A DNA stretch of 64,000 nucleotides from CAYTAU01 sp964442075. GTDB taxonomy: Bacteria; Bacteroidota; Bacteroidia; Bacteroidales; CAYTAU01. The stretch lies in the NCBI GenBank assembly GCA_964442075.1, contig CAYTWH010000005.1, forward strand, positions 1 to 64,000, given 5' to 3'. The notes under the pieces are model-generated. The model was not told the origin of the DNA and did no database searches. It saw only the letters and a program-made list of their open reading frames with translations. Both the position numbers and the translations under genes were made by a program. How positions within the stretch are numbered: position 1 is the stretch's first letter; the number at the start of each line of letters is the position of its first letter. Positions 7,502 through 16,314 of the stretch are shown piece by piece.

Positions 7502-10500
7502 ATGAAAAGAAATATAATTGTAATAGTTTTTGTATTTGTTACTTGTAATTTATTTTCACAGGTAAATAGTAATATTAGTTTTGACCAAGACGGTAATATC
7601 TTGGGCTCTAGCAATGCAGGTGTTGTTGAAACAATAATTGAGCCCTATATACCAAACCCCAATATTCCCAAATCTGCTAAAGCATGTAGCGTCCCAACTG
7701 CTGCCGATGTTGCAAGATGTGGAACAGGTACAGTTACACTAACTGCCTCAGGATCATCAGGAGTTTATCAATGGTGGGATGCCGCTTTAGGGGGAAATCT
7801 ATTAGGTACAAATGCATCATATACAACTCCATCTATTAGCACAACTACAACATATTATGTAGAAGCTCTTTGTGGTACTTCTGGATTTATTGACGATTTT
7901 GAAGATGGTAATGTAACTGAATATAGTGGTGTTGTGAATTTTTCTGCTTCTACAGCTAATCCATATAATGGAAGTTATTCTGGAAGAATTACTGGTAGTT
8001 GTCCAGGTCATTATTGTGATGCTTATTTACCATTTACAGCAATTACTCCTCCTTACATTTCATTTTGGGTATATGCCTCTACTGCAGGAGCTTCGCAAGG
8101 ATACTTTGTTGTGCAAGATGGCACTGTTGGTGTTACCGGAACTCAAATGGTTATGTTCTATATAAAGAGTGGTACTACCTTAACGTGTGTTGTTGATGGT
8201 GGAAGTTATGTTGAGAAGGCTGTAACTATAGGTACATGGCATCATGTAGAATTTAAAAATATTGATTGGATTGCCCATACTTTTGATATTTGGTATGATG
8301 GTGTAGTAGCAGGAAGTAATATTGTTTTTAGAGGACAAGCTTCTGCAAATAATTGTGACAGGATATTTTTCTACAATTACGCTAATGCAACAGCTTATTA
8401 TGATGATATTCAGATTGGAGAAATTAGCAATAGAGTTGCTGTTGATGCAATAGTTTATGCTCCACCTACATCTAATGCAGGTATAGACGCATCGATGTGC
8501 GAAACCGATGGAAATTATACTGTAGGTGGTAGTGCTACAAATTATTCTTCTGTTTCATGGTTTACTTCAGGCACAGGAACTTTTGCAAATTCTACTGCAT
8601 TAAATACAGCATATACACCAAGTGCAGCCGATATTTTATCTGGCTCTGTCAATCTAACATTACAGGCAAATGGAAATGCTCCATGTGGAAATGCAAGTAA
8701 TTTTATGGTACTTACTATAATATCTTCGGCAACATCAGATGCTGGTATAGATGCATCGATGTGCGAAACCGATGGAAGCTATACAGTAAATGGAAGTGCC
8801 ACAAATTATTCTTCTGTTTTATGGACAACATCAGGCACAGGAACTTTTGCAAACTCTATTGCATTAAATACAGCATATACACCAAGTGCTGCTGATATTT
8901 TATCTGGCTCTGTCAATCTAACATTACAGGCAAATGGAAATGCTCCATGTGGAAATACAAGTAATTTTATGGTACTTAATATAATATCTTCTGCTACATC
9001 AGATGCGGGTATAGACGATTCGATGTGCGAGAGTAGTGGAAGTTATACTGTAAACGGAAGTGCTACAGATTATGCTACCATTTTATGGTCAACATCTGGC
9101 ACAGGAACTTTTGCAAACTCTACTGCATTAAATACAGCATATACACCAAGTGCAGCCGATATTTTATCTGGCTCTGTCAATCTAACATTACAGGCAAATG
9201 GAAATGCTCCATGTGGAAATGCAAGTAATTTTATGGTACTTACTATAATATCTTCGGCAACATCAGATGCTGGTATAGATGCATCGATGTGCGAAACCGA
9301 TGGAAGCTATACAGTAAATGGAAGTGCCACAAATTATTCTTCTGTTTTATGGACAACATCAGGCACAGGAACTTTTGCAAACTCTATTGCATTAAATACA
9401 GCATATACACCAAGTGCTGCTGATATTTTATCTGGCTCTGTCAATCTAACATTACAGGCAAATGGAAATGCTCCATGTGGAAATACAAGTAATTTTATGG
9501 TACTTAATATAATATCTTCTGCTACATCAGATGCGGGTATAGACGATTCGATGTGCGAGAGTAGTGGAAGTTATACTGTAAACGGAAGTGCTACAGATTA
9601 TGCTACCATTTTATGGTCAACATCAGGCACAGGAACTTTTGCAAACTCTACTGCATTAATTACTGCATATACTCCAAGTGCTGCCGATATTTTGGCAGGA
9701 AATGTTACTTTAACATTACAGGCAAATGGAAATTCACCTTGCGGAAATGTAAGTAATTCTATGTTATTAACTATTATTTCTTCGGCTACGTCAGATGCAG
9801 GTATAGACGATTCGATGTGCGAGAGTAGTGGAAGTTATACTGTAAACGGAAATGCTACAGATTATACTAATGTTTCGTGGTCGACATCTGGCACAGGAAC
9901 TTTTGCAAACTCTACTGCATTAAGTACTGCATACACTCCAAGTGCTGCCGATATTTTGGCAGGAAATGTTACTTTAACATTACAGGCAAATGGAAATGCT
10001 CCATGTGGAAATACAAGTAATTTTATGGTACTTAATATAATATCTTCTGCTACATCAGATGCGGGTATAGACGATTCGATGTGCGAGAGTAGTGGAAGTT
10101 ATACTGTAAACGGAAGTGCTACAGATTATGCTACCATTTTATGGTCAACATCAGGCACAGGAACTTTTGCAAACTCTACTGCATTAATTACTGCATATAC
10201 TCCAAGTGCTGCCGATATTTTGGCAGGAAATGTTACTTTAACATTACAGGCAAATGGAAATTCACCTTGCGGAAATGTAAGTAATTCTATGTTATTAACT
10301 ATTATTTCTTCGGCTACGTCAGATGCAGGTATAGACGATTCGATGTGCGAGACTGATGTGAGTTATACTGTAAACGGAAATGCTACAAATTATTCTACCA
10401 TTTTATGGTCAACATCTGGCACAGGAACTTTTGCAAACTCTGCTGCATTAATTACTGCATATACTCCTAGTGCTGCCGATATTTTGGCAGGTATTGTTAC

Positions 10501-12727
10501 TTTAACATTACAGGCAAATGGAAATGCTCCTTGTGCTAATGTAACTACTGATATGGATTTAACTATAGAACAGGCTCCTATTATTAGCGCAGGTGTTGAT
10601 GCTGCAATTTGCGAAGGAGAAGATTTTACCCTGTCTGGCACTATGAGTGGAAGCCCGTCTTCTGTTACATGGACAAGTTTGGGCGACGGCATATTTGATA
10701 ATGCAACATTGTTTACGGCAACATATACACCCGGAACTACTGATATTACAAATGCCAGTGTAGTATTAACATTAAGCAGTGACGACCCCACAGGACCTTG
10801 CCCCATTGTTACCGATGATATTACTTTAACTATAAACCCAAATCCGGTTATTGATTCAGTAATTACTACTTTGGTAACAAACTGTATCAGTCCTAATGGT
10901 AGTATTTATATATATGCTACCAGTTCTTCTGTTCCTTTACAATACTCTATCGACAATGGAAGCACATTTGCTACAGATAGTATTTTTATTAATCAGAATA
11001 ATGGCAACTATGATATTATTGTATTAGATGTATATTCATGCTCTGATACTTCTTTTGCAGTTATCAGTAATTCTGCAGGACCAATTATAGATACAGTATA
11101 TGTAACAGAACCTCTTTGTAATGGCGATAGTACAGCTCAATTAATAGTAGAAGTTTTAAATATGGATTCATTAACATATACTATTGATAGCTGGAGTACA
11201 TATCAGAGTGATAGTACATTTAATAATTTATATGCAGGGATATACAATGTTGAGATTGTAGATTCTTTGGGATGCACAGACTCATGGATTGCAATAATTG
11301 CCGAACCTACAGAACTTATTCTTGATACAGTTCAGGTTGATAATGCTGTGTGTGGTGCTACCGGTTATGCCGAAGTAATTGCTACAGGAGGTATATCACC
11401 TTATTCCTACCAATGGGAATATAATAATGATACAACAACAAGTATTAGTAATATTCCGGCAGGAAGCTATAATGTATCAGTTACCGATAATAATGGCTGT
11501 ATTGATTCCATTACAGTAATAGTAGATAATGCAGGAGGACAAGGTGTTGTCGAGATTATTGATTCAACAATGGTAAGTTGCAATGGCTTTTCTGATGGTA
11601 GCGCAACAGCTACAATGATAGGCGGAACATCTCCGTATACATATTTATGGTCTAATACAAGTTCTGATACAACTGCTATTGCCGACAGTTTATCATTAGG
11701 CATATATTATGTTACAATAAGCGATACATACGGATGTACAGGTACCGATACAGTTTCTATAACAGAACCTTCTTCATTACAAGTGCTTGAGAGCATTCAA
11801 GATGTTTTATGTTATGGCGATAGTACAGGTTCATTATCAGCAACTGTATCAGGAGCTACACCTCCATACAGCTATTTGTGGGATAATGGAGATAGTCTTA
11901 ACACGATATCAGGATTAATAGCAGGTATATATGGACTAACAGTTACTGATAATAATAATTGTAATTTACCAATATCTGTACAAATAACTCAACCTAACTC
12001 TGAATTACAAATTAATAATTATAACATTATACCAATAAATTGTTTTGGTGATATTATAGGAAGTATTGAGTTGACTGTAGCTGGAGGTACTCGTCCTTAC
12101 AATTATCAATGGACAGGTTTTGGCAGCGATAGTTTAATTTCTAATATAGGAGCAGGCAATTACGAAGTAATTATTAGTGATACAAACAACTGTACCTTAA
12201 CAGATACATTTACTATTTTACCAGCCATTCAGATGATTGTAACAGATTCTGTTTATTATTTAAATAGTCTTGGAAATATTGAACTAACAATAGATGGAGA
12301 AGGAGCAATGTCATATACATACTTATGGGATGATATTAATAATTCTACATCAGAAGATATATTTAATCTTATAAGTGGAGATTACACAGTAATAATAACT
12401 GATGCTAATTTATGTGAATACAGCGATACCTATACAATTACTATCCCATTTGAAATACCAACATTATTTACACCAAATGGAGACGGATTTAATGATACAT
12501 GGAATATAAAGAATGTTGGTAGCTTTGCCAGTGTAAGTATTGAAATTTTTAATAGATGGGGAAGTGTGGTATTTACTTATGAAGGAACAGGCTTACAATA
12601 TTTAAGCAGCGATGAACAATGGGACGGAACTTATAATGGGAGTCAGCTTCCAGTAGGCGCTTATGTATATATATTAAATCTGGGCGATCAGGAATCATAT
12701 AATGGAGTAGTTTCCATAAAACGTTAG
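7502..12727 (+). CDS. Giant T9SS surface adhesin with tandem repeats
   Basis: A 1741-residue secreted protein. Order: signal peptide (1-20); Ig-like domain (about 60-122, CSVPTAADVARCGTGTV onward); LamG/jelly-roll-like segment with YISFWVYAS, TWHHVEFKNIDW and FDIWYDGV (about 125-315); eight 88-residue beta repeats of the DAGIDxSMCExxGSYTVNG type (about 325-1028); one divergent repeat; SprB-type repeats with PYSYLWDNG and PYTYLWSN (about 1115-1640); and the gliding-motility-associated C-terminal domain starting at IPTLFTPNGDGFNDTW (last ~95 residues). That terminal domain marks T9SS cargo anchored at or released from the surface. A role in adhesion or gliding is inferred from the architecture. 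No obvious promoter was found. Confidence 0.88.
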   Translation: MKRNIIVIVFVFVTCNLFSQVNSNISFDQDGNILGSSNAGVVETIIEPYIPNPNIPKSAKACSVPTAADVARCGTGTVTLTASGSSGVYQWWDAALGGNLLGTNASYTTPSISTTTTYYVEALCGTSGFIDDFEDGNVTEYSGVVNFSASTANPYNGSYSGRITGSCPGHYCDAYLPFTAITPPYISFWVYASTAGASQGYFVVQDGTVGVTGTQMVMFYIKSGTTLTCVVDGGSYVEKAVTIGTWHHVEFKNIDWIAHTFDIWYDGVVAGSNIVFRGQASANNCDRIFFYNYANATAYYDDIQIGEISNRVAVDAIVYAPPTSNAGIDASMCETDGNYTVGGSATNYSSVSWFTSGTGTFANSTALNTAYTPSAADILSGSVNLTLQANGNAPCGNASNFMVLTIISSATSDAGIDASMCETDGSYTVNGSATNYSSVLWTTSGTGTFANSIALNTAYTPSAADILSGSVNLTLQANGNAPCGNTSNFMVLNIISSATSDAGIDDSMCESSGSYTVNGSATDYATILWSTSGTGTFANSTALNTAYTPSAADILSGSVNLTLQANGNAPCGNASNFMVLTIISSATSDAGIDASMCETDGSYTVNGSATNYSSVLWTTSGTGTFANSIALNTAYTPSAADILSGSVNLTLQANGNAPCGNTSNFMVLNIISSATSDAGIDDSMCESSGSYTVNGSATDYATILWSTSGTGTFANSTALITAYTPSAADILAGNVTLTLQANGNSPCGNVSNSMLLTIISSATSDAGIDDSMCESSGSYTVNGNATDYTNVSWSTSGTGTFANSTALSTAYTPSAADILAGNVTLTLQANGNAPCGNTSNFMVLNIISSATSDAGIDDSMCESSGSYTVNGSATDYATILWSTSGTGTFANSTALITAYTPSAADILAGNVTLTLQANGNSPCGNVSNSMLLTIISSATSDAGIDDSMCETDVSYTVNGNATNYSTILWSTSGTGTFANSAALITAYTPSAADILAGIVTLTLQANGNAPCANVTTDMDLTIEQAPIISAGVDAAICEGEDFTLSGTMSGSPSSVTWTSLGDGIFDNATLFTATYTPGTTDITNASVVLTLSSDDPTGPCPIVTDDITLTINPNPVIDSVITTLVTNCISPNGSIYIYATSSSVPLQYSIDNGSTFATDSIFINQNNGNYDIIVLDVYSCSDTSFAVISNSAGPIIDTVYVTEPLCNGDSTAQLIVEVLNMDSLTYTIDSWSTYQSDSTFNNLYAGIYNVEIVDSLGCTDSWIAIIAEPTELILDTVQVDNAVCGATGYAEVIATGGISPYSYQWEYNNDTTTSISNIPAGSYNVSVTDNNGCIDSITVIVDNAGGQGVVEIIDSTMVSCNGFSDGSATATMIGGTSPYTYLWSNTSSDTTAIADSLSLGIYYVTISDTYGCTGTDTVSITEPSSLQVLESIQDVLCYGDSTGSLSATVSGATPPYSYLWDNGDSLNTISGLIAGIYGLTVTDNNNCNLPISVQITQPNSELQINNYNIIPINCFGDIIGSIELTVAGGTRPYNYQWTGFGSDSLISNIGAGNYEVIISDTNNCTLTDTFTILPAIQMIVTDSVYYLNSLGNIELTIDGEGAMSYTYLWDDINNSTSEDIFNLISGDYTVIITDANLCEYSDTYTITIPFEIPTLFTPNGDGFNDTWNIKNVGSFASVSIEIFNRWGSVVFTYEGTGLQYLSSDEQWDGTYNGSQLPVGAYVYILNLGDQESYNGVVSIKR
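8474..10585 (+). repeat. Eight tandem 264-bp repeats inside the adhesin
   Basis: Units begin at 8474, 8738, 9002, 9266, 9530, 9794, 10058 and 10322, exactly 264 bp (88 codons) apart. Units 2 and 4 read identically at the DNA level, as do units 5 and 7; both pairs are 528 bp apart. Unit 3 matches unit 5 for its first half, apart from one base (tctggc/tcaggc), then diverges. This is the pattern left by recent two-unit duplications or conversions. Confidence 0.9.
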
Positions 12728-12824
12728 TGGATAATGTCAAGTATTCTAAAAATATCTACTAAGTCTTTTAAGAATACTTTACGGTTTTCTTTGAAAATCA
12801 CTCAAGCTGACAAGGGGCTTGCTG

Positions 12825-12909
12825 TCACTTCGAGTGTTCGACCTTAGGAGAACATATCGAGAAGTGAGAAATGGGATAAGCTCAGGTCTCGATACATCCC
12901 GCTTTGCGA
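12825..12909. repeat. REP-like palindrome plus copy 1 of a 37-bp repeat
   Basis: TCACTTC (12825-12831) pairs with GAAGTGA (12861-12867) across a CGAG..TCGAG-type core. Immediately after, 12873-12909 (GGGATAAGCTCAGGTCTCGA then TACATCCCGCTTTGCGA) recurs exactly at 13619-13655. These are typical dispersed intergenic palindromes of Bacteroidota. Confidence 0.65.
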
Positions 12910-12978
12910 TTCTGGCGGCAGCGCGGGAGCAAGGGTAATCAAGTTAAATTGCTTGAAGAATACTAAGTTTAAAAACCT

Positions 12979-13380
12979 TTAAATCGGCTCGATCTCATTC
13001 CTTGCTAAATACACCTCCACGATAATCCTGGATACCAATTCAAGTGTAATTTCATGTCTATCGATAAGAAGTGTGTAAATCGCTTTTTTACCCATATGAC
13101 CATTCTTCTCGATCATCCCAAGTTCCAGCATTACTTTTCGTACAAGGAACTTCCCGCCATAACCATATCTGAAAGATTTATTGTTGATTTCACCATGCAA
13201 GACAGAAATCCTGTTAAGCATATTAAAGGTCTTATTGAAGTATTTTTTATATTGTTTTATTCGACCTTTTGATACCTCTTCGCCATGTATGATCGTTGCC
13301 GTGTATGTTGCGATTTCATTCAACTCAGCTAAGAATATCTTACGTTCTTCAGGACTATGCTTCATTGCACCTTTATTCAT
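12979..13380 (-). CDS. Hypothetical helical protein in repeat-rich island
   Basis: A 133-residue protein with no recognised domain. It is mostly helical and basic, with no signal peptide or membrane segment, so it is probably cytosolic. Visible features are an Ile/Thr-rich helix (NEIATYTATIIHGEEVSKG), a Lys/Tyr-rich linker (RIKQYKKYFNKTFNM), FRYGYGGKFLVRKVMLELG and a C-terminal helix ending ARNEIEPI. The middle segment with GMIEKNGHMGKKAIYTLL could be a helix-turn-helix-like arrangement, but this is a guess. REP-like repeats lie on both sides and no partner gene is near. Its more even base composition and its position suggest acquired DNA. An alternative start is the Met at residue 6. Confidence 0.5.
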   Translation of the reverse strand: MNKGAMKHSPEERKIFLAELNEIATYTATIIHGEEVSKGRIKQYKKYFNKTFNMLNRISVLHGEINNKSFRYGYGGKFLVRKVMLELGMIEKNGHMGKKAIYTLLIDRHEITLELVSRIIVEVYLARNEIEPI

Positions 13381-13542
13381 CTTTAAACCAACTGAATCAC
13401 TTCATGCTGTTCTTTGTGATTCACATCTTTGTATTAAGCATAACACCCTGCTAAAATGCAGTAGTGTTTTTTATTTCTATTATAGCTACACCTTGTTAAA
13501 TTATCCCTCAAATATACAAAAAATAAAACAGATTGTTTTGCA

Positions 13543-13603
13543 CGGATTTTAGGTGAAAATCCGCGCCAGTGGGTTTTTTAACCACCAGAAAGGATTCTGG
13601 TGG
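13543..13603. repeat. Two adjacent REP-like hairpins
   Basis: CGGATTTT-aggtg-AAAATCCG (13543-13563) is followed by CGCCAGTGGG and then CCACCAGAA-agga-TTCTGGTGG (13582-13603). The first hairpin and its CGCCAGYGGG tail recur at 15062-15088. Confidence 0.65.
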
Positions 13604-13618
13604 CAGCGGGGGGGAAAC

Positions 13619-13655
13619 GGGATAAGCTCAGGTCTCGATACATCCCGCTTTGCGA
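13619..13655. repeat. Copy 2 of the 37-bp direct repeat
   Basis: Identical over 37 bases to 12873-12909. The bases beyond (GATACTCGACCTGA) could pair with the internal TCAGGTCTCGA, giving an imperfect hairpin. Confidence 0.7.
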
Positions 13656-13807
13656 GATACTCGACCTGACAGGGCTCCCACACTTTTACATTACTGCACA
13701 AAAAAAAGGGAAGTTTCCTTCCCTTCTTGATTTCTGTTTGACCCCTCTTTATCTCCCCTATAGGGGAGAATTCCCCCTTTCAGGGGGGGTAGGGGGTCAT
13801 ATAGAGC

Positions 13808-14734
13808 TCACTCTGTTTTCCTCAGCGCCACATCCAATTTCTTAGATTCGCCCGGATACAATACAATTTCTTTTACAAGTGTATCGTAGTTTGCAAAGCT
13901 GAAAGTAATTATATACTTATCGGGCTCAAGGCTTTTAAATCGGTAGTAGCCTGTAATGGTTGTTAGTTTTTGTACTGGAATTTCAGTATCGGCAGCTGCT
14001 TTTGACCTAATAATTGTTACTGCTACATACTGCAATGCCTGTTTGGTTTCCTCGTCGCTTACGTTACCGTAAATATCCAAATGACGAGTAATAGGATCAA
14101 TTATTTCGCGTATTTGCTCATACTCGTTATAAAATACACTGTCAGAGTTTATGTAGTTTACCATAGCATTATCTAAGTTGCCTACTACTAAAGTGCGCAG
14201 TTCTTTTATTGTTTCCTTAATTTTTAAGGTAGCAGTAGCTTTTTCGGCAATTGCCTCTCTTGGCCTTGTCATGCGGTGCAGAAAATCGTAGCTGTCTGCA
14301 TCAAACTTATCCATATCTTCTTGTGTAAGACCGTAAGCTTCTAATTCTTTAAAGTTTTTTACAGCAATCTTTTTTACATTTTCGGTATAAACAAGCAAAA
14401 CAGTGTCTCCCATACTGGCAATCTTTGATACAGGCAGTTTTACTGCATTATACATTAGTGCATTACTTGTATTGTAGGCGTAGGTGCGAATTGCACCACT
14501 CACCAGAAATATAATTTCGGCAAGTTGTTTTTTACTTTTTTGCTTATCTTTTGCCAAACCTGATGTATCTTTCTTTTGTATTTCACGAAAATGTGCTATC
14601 AGGTTTACTTTTTCGTTAATAAGCTTTAAAGCGTTTTGAATTATTGCATTGTCTTTAATTTTTTCTGCATACTTTGTAAAGAAACTGATCAAAGCAAAGA
14701 TCATTTTCATGTATACTCTGTTTTGTGCTTTCAT
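13808..14734 (-). CDS. Helical protein with C-terminal carboxypeptidase-regulatory-like beta domain
   Basis: A 308-residue protein of unknown function. Residues 1-230 are predicted largely helical and charged, with no classical signal peptide (the first hydrophobic run, MKMIFALISFF, is short). Residues about 245-308 (ITGYYRFKSLEPDKYIITFS, then YDTLVKEIVLYPGESKKLDV) look like the CarboxypepD-regulatory/CnaB-like beta sandwich found in many Bacteroidota proteins. Helical protein plus small beta sandwich recurs in this phylum's hypothetical proteins, but I know no assigned role. It stands alone between repeat clusters. TGTTCA/TGAACA (14770-14787) upstream could be an operator. Confidence 0.55.
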   Translation of the reverse strand: MKAQNRVYMKMIFALISFFTKYAEKIKDNAIIQNALKLINEKVNLIAHFREIQKKDTSGLAKDKQKSKKQLAEIIFLVSGAIRTYAYNTSNALMYNAVKLPVSKIASMGDTVLLVYTENVKKIAVKNFKELEAYGLTQEDMDKFDADSYDFLHRMTRPREAIAEKATATLKIKETIKELRTLVVGNLDNAMVNYINSDSVFYNEYEQIREIIDPITRHLDIYGNVSDEETKQALQYVAVTIIRSKAAADTEIPVQKLTTITGYYRFKSLEPDKYIITFSFANYDTLVKEIVLYPGESKKLDVALRKTE

Positions 14735-14995
14735 AATAAATAATTTTTAGTTAATATTAATTTAATATATGTTCAATAAAATGAACATTCGATTAATATA
14801 ACGCCGATATATTAAATTATATTGTATTGATGGTATATATTTATTTAGAATTTAACACTTGTTAACATTTATCTCACATTTTGTACTAAATGCACAATAA
14901 ACAAGACTTATTTGCGTTTTATATTATTTGCCCCTTTCTTTATTTAAGAAGTTTTTGCCTGTAAAGGCTTATTAGAAAAGTTTCATTTGTGGTTT

Positions 14996-15043
14996 AGTAG
15001 TTTGGAAACTACTTTTATTTAAGACTTAGTTTGGGAACTAAGT
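14996..15043. repeat. Twin related hairpins
   Basis: AGTAGTTT-GG-AAACTACT (14996-15013) is followed ten bases later by ACTTAGTT-TGGG-AACTAAGT (15024-15043). Both stems are perfect 8-mers with similar sequence, which suggests duplication of a palindromic unit. Confidence 0.65.
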
Positions 15044-15061
15044 AGAGCAGGGGTTATTTGT

Positions 15062-15088
15062 CACGGATTACAAATCCGCGCCAGCGGG
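15062..15088. repeat. REP-like hairpin, second copy
   Basis: CACGGATT-acA-AATCCG followed by CGCCAGCGGG. The same stem with a longer loop and the same tail occurs at 13541-13573, so this is a dispersed palindromic repeat. Confidence 0.6.
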
Positions 15089-15126
15089 ATTAAGGTTCTT
15101 TAACTTTTTAATTCTTTCTTCTTTTT

Positions 15127-15483
15127 TCATTTTAAATATATTTCATTCTTAATATAACTTGCATTTAACCAAAAACAGTGTTTTGTATATTCACTTGCTT
15201 TTGTAAATTGATCTTTCAATGGTAAAGGGTAACAATCTTTTTTGGTTTGTGCATGAGGTCTTACATGACTCACTTTATTCTGTGTTTTTTTCGGGAAATA
15301 AGTTTTTCTTCGCCCTTGTTTATCTACCTCTTTAACTATTTTACCTTCTTTAATTGTTTTAACAGTATACTTCCAAACCTTTTTTGCTTCTTGTATATCT
15401 TTATAAGGCATGTTCCAAAACTTTACTTTTTTCAATATTAATTCTTCACCTGAATATTGGTAGAAAACAAAAAAGAATTTCCT
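15127..15483 (-). pseudogene. C-terminal remnant of a MutH/Sau3AI-like type II restriction endonuclease
   Basis: The reading frame is open from 15483 down to the stop at 15127 (about 118 codons), with an in-frame TAG at 15484-15486 just outside the 15488 inverted repeat. The frame reads FFFVFYQYSGEE, then ILKKVKFWNMPYKD, FPKKTQNKVSHVRPHAQ and HCFWLNASYI. I recognise this as the C-terminal part of Sau3AI/MutH-like restriction enzymes, which end with an HVRPHA...CFWLN...YI segment. The N-terminal catalytic part is absent. A TTG at 15435 could start a shorter peptide, but a functional enzyme is not expected. It lies in the same orientation as the methyltransferase fragment at 16548-16681, consistent with one former R-M operon. 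Confidence 0.65.
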
Positions 15484-15544
15484 CTATAATCCCTAACGCA
15501 AAAAACCCGATAAGAAATCATACTTTTTATGATACATATTGTCG

Positions 15545-15576
15545 GTTGATCAAAACATACAATGTGTATAATTTTG
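15545..15576 (+). promoter_or_regulatory. Promoter with candidate C-box operators for the regulator gene
   Basis: GTTG (15545-15548) and TAATTTTG (15569-15576) are 20 bases apart. The -7 box ends four bases before the ATG at 15581, so the mRNA is probably leaderless or nearly so. Palindromes overlap it: TTGATCAA (15546-15553) on the -33, ATACA/TGTAT (15557-15569) in the spacer, and ATCATA/TATGAT (15517-15533) just upstream. Such symmetric sites are expected for controller proteins of R-M systems. Confidence 0.55.
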
Positions 15577-15580
15577 CACA

Positions 15581-15841
15581 ATGGTAAATAAACATTTAAT
15601 AGCAGAATTTGGATTAAGAATTAGAGGGTTAAGAGAAGCCAAAAAGATTAGTCAAGAAAAATTATCTTTTTCTACTGGATTTCATAGAACATATATTGGA
15701 ATGATTGAAAGAGGTGAGCGAAATATTTCCTTAACAAATATGGCTGTTTTTGCAAAAGTATTTGAAATAAATCTTTCTGAATTGTTTGATTTTAAATCAA
15801 TTAATTCTTTTAACAAATACGAAACTAAAACTCAAAAATAA
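15581..15841 (+). CDS. XRE-family controller (C-protein-like) regulator
   Basis: An 86-residue single-domain DNA-binding protein. The Cro/C1 helix-turn-helix spans about residues 10-68: FGLRIRGLREAKKISQEKL, then FSTGFHRTYIGMIERGER and NISLTNMAVFAKVFEINLSEL. The HRTYIGMIERGERN segment and small size are typical of controller proteins that time expression of type II restriction genes. The last 18 residues are polar. Its stop overlaps the ATG of the next gene by one base (TAATG), so the two are translationally coupled, the usual C-R arrangement. Palindromes over its own promoter suggest autoregulation. It lies inside the inverted-repeat-bounded module. Confidence 0.85.
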   Translation: MVNKHLIAEFGLRIRGLREAKKISQEKLSFSTGFHRTYIGMIERGERNISLTNMAVFAKVFEINLSELFDFKSINSFNKYETKTQK

Positions 15842-16311
15842 TGTCAAGAAATCATTCATTCACTTTGACATTATCAAATAATGTTACTGAAAAAGAAGGC
15901 GTTCTTTTTCTTTTAGATAATCATACGGGTTTTTTTAAAATTGATTTAGACACAAAAAAAGAATTACTCGATTTGTTAAAAATTGATAGAAGGTATTTGC
16001 AATCTTTTGATTTAATTTATATTCCCGAAATGGTTGGTAAAACAATTAATTCTGATTTTTTAAAGACATATTTAGAAGATATAATTTTTGTTGAATTAAA
16101 AACTACTAAAAAATATTTACCTGAAAATCCAAAAGGTTTCTTTTTTGGTGCAACCGAAAATGAATTTAATTTCGGAAAAATACTCAAAGATAAATTTCTA
16201 TTTTGTTTTGTAACTTTGAATGAAAAAGCACCTTCATTTGTTTTATTAAGTATTAAAGAACTTGAAAATAAAATAAGAAATAAACGTATTCAGTATCAGA
16301 TAAATTTATAA
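15841..16311 (+). CDS. Putative PD-(D/E)xK-like nuclease, possible type II restriction enzyme
   Basis: A 156-residue cytosolic protein, one-base overlap with the controller gene. I do not recognise the exact family. The segment LEDIIFVELKTTKKYLPENP contains an ExK on a hydrophobic strand (VELK), and the preceding strand FDLIYIPEMV could supply the acidic partner, as in the PD-(D/E)xK nuclease core. FFFGATENEFNFG and a hydrophobic strand (FLFCFVTLN) follow, then a basic helix ending KRIQYQINL. The coupling to a C-protein makes a restriction endonuclease the best guess. No cognate intact methyltransferase is present in the window, so activity would be risky. It could be inactive, or serve another defence role. 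Confidence 0.5.
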   Translation: MSRNHSFTLTLSNNVTEKEGVLFLLDNHTGFFKIDLDTKKELLDLLKIDRRYLQSFDLIYIPEMVGKTINSDFLKTYLEDIIFVELKTTKKYLPENPKGFFFGATENEFNFGKILKDKFLFCFVTLNEKAPSFVLLSIKELENKIRNKRIQYQINL

Positions 16312-16314
16312 ATC

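Larger units (their letters stand above)
13381..13807. other. Gene-free, hairpin-rich intergenic region
   Basis: No convincing gene here. It holds several hairpins: AACACCCTGC/GCAGTAGTGTT followed by TTTTTTATTT (about 13442-13474, terminator-like on the + strand); CGGATTTT/AAAATCCG (13543-13563); CCACCAGAA/TTCTGGTGG (13582-13603); and a G/C-rich CCCCCTTTCAGGGGGGG stretch near 13770. Confidence 0.6.
14735..15126. other. Gene-free, hairpin-rich intergenic region
   Basis: No gene seen. The first ~200 bases are AT-rich, with an inverted repeat at 14770-14787. The remainder holds two similar hairpins and a REP-like element, listed separately. Confidence 0.6.

Noticed and set aside
10390..10806. 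A 138-codon antisense frame within the adhesin repeats
   Set aside because: It is a by-product of the repeat codon pattern; the same antisense opening appears in other adhesins of the window.
13600..13845. An 81-codon plus-strand frame over the 37-bp repeat
   Set aside because: It is made almost wholly of REP-like and low-complexity sequence (LCLTPLYLPYRGE type) that recurs in intergenic DNA.
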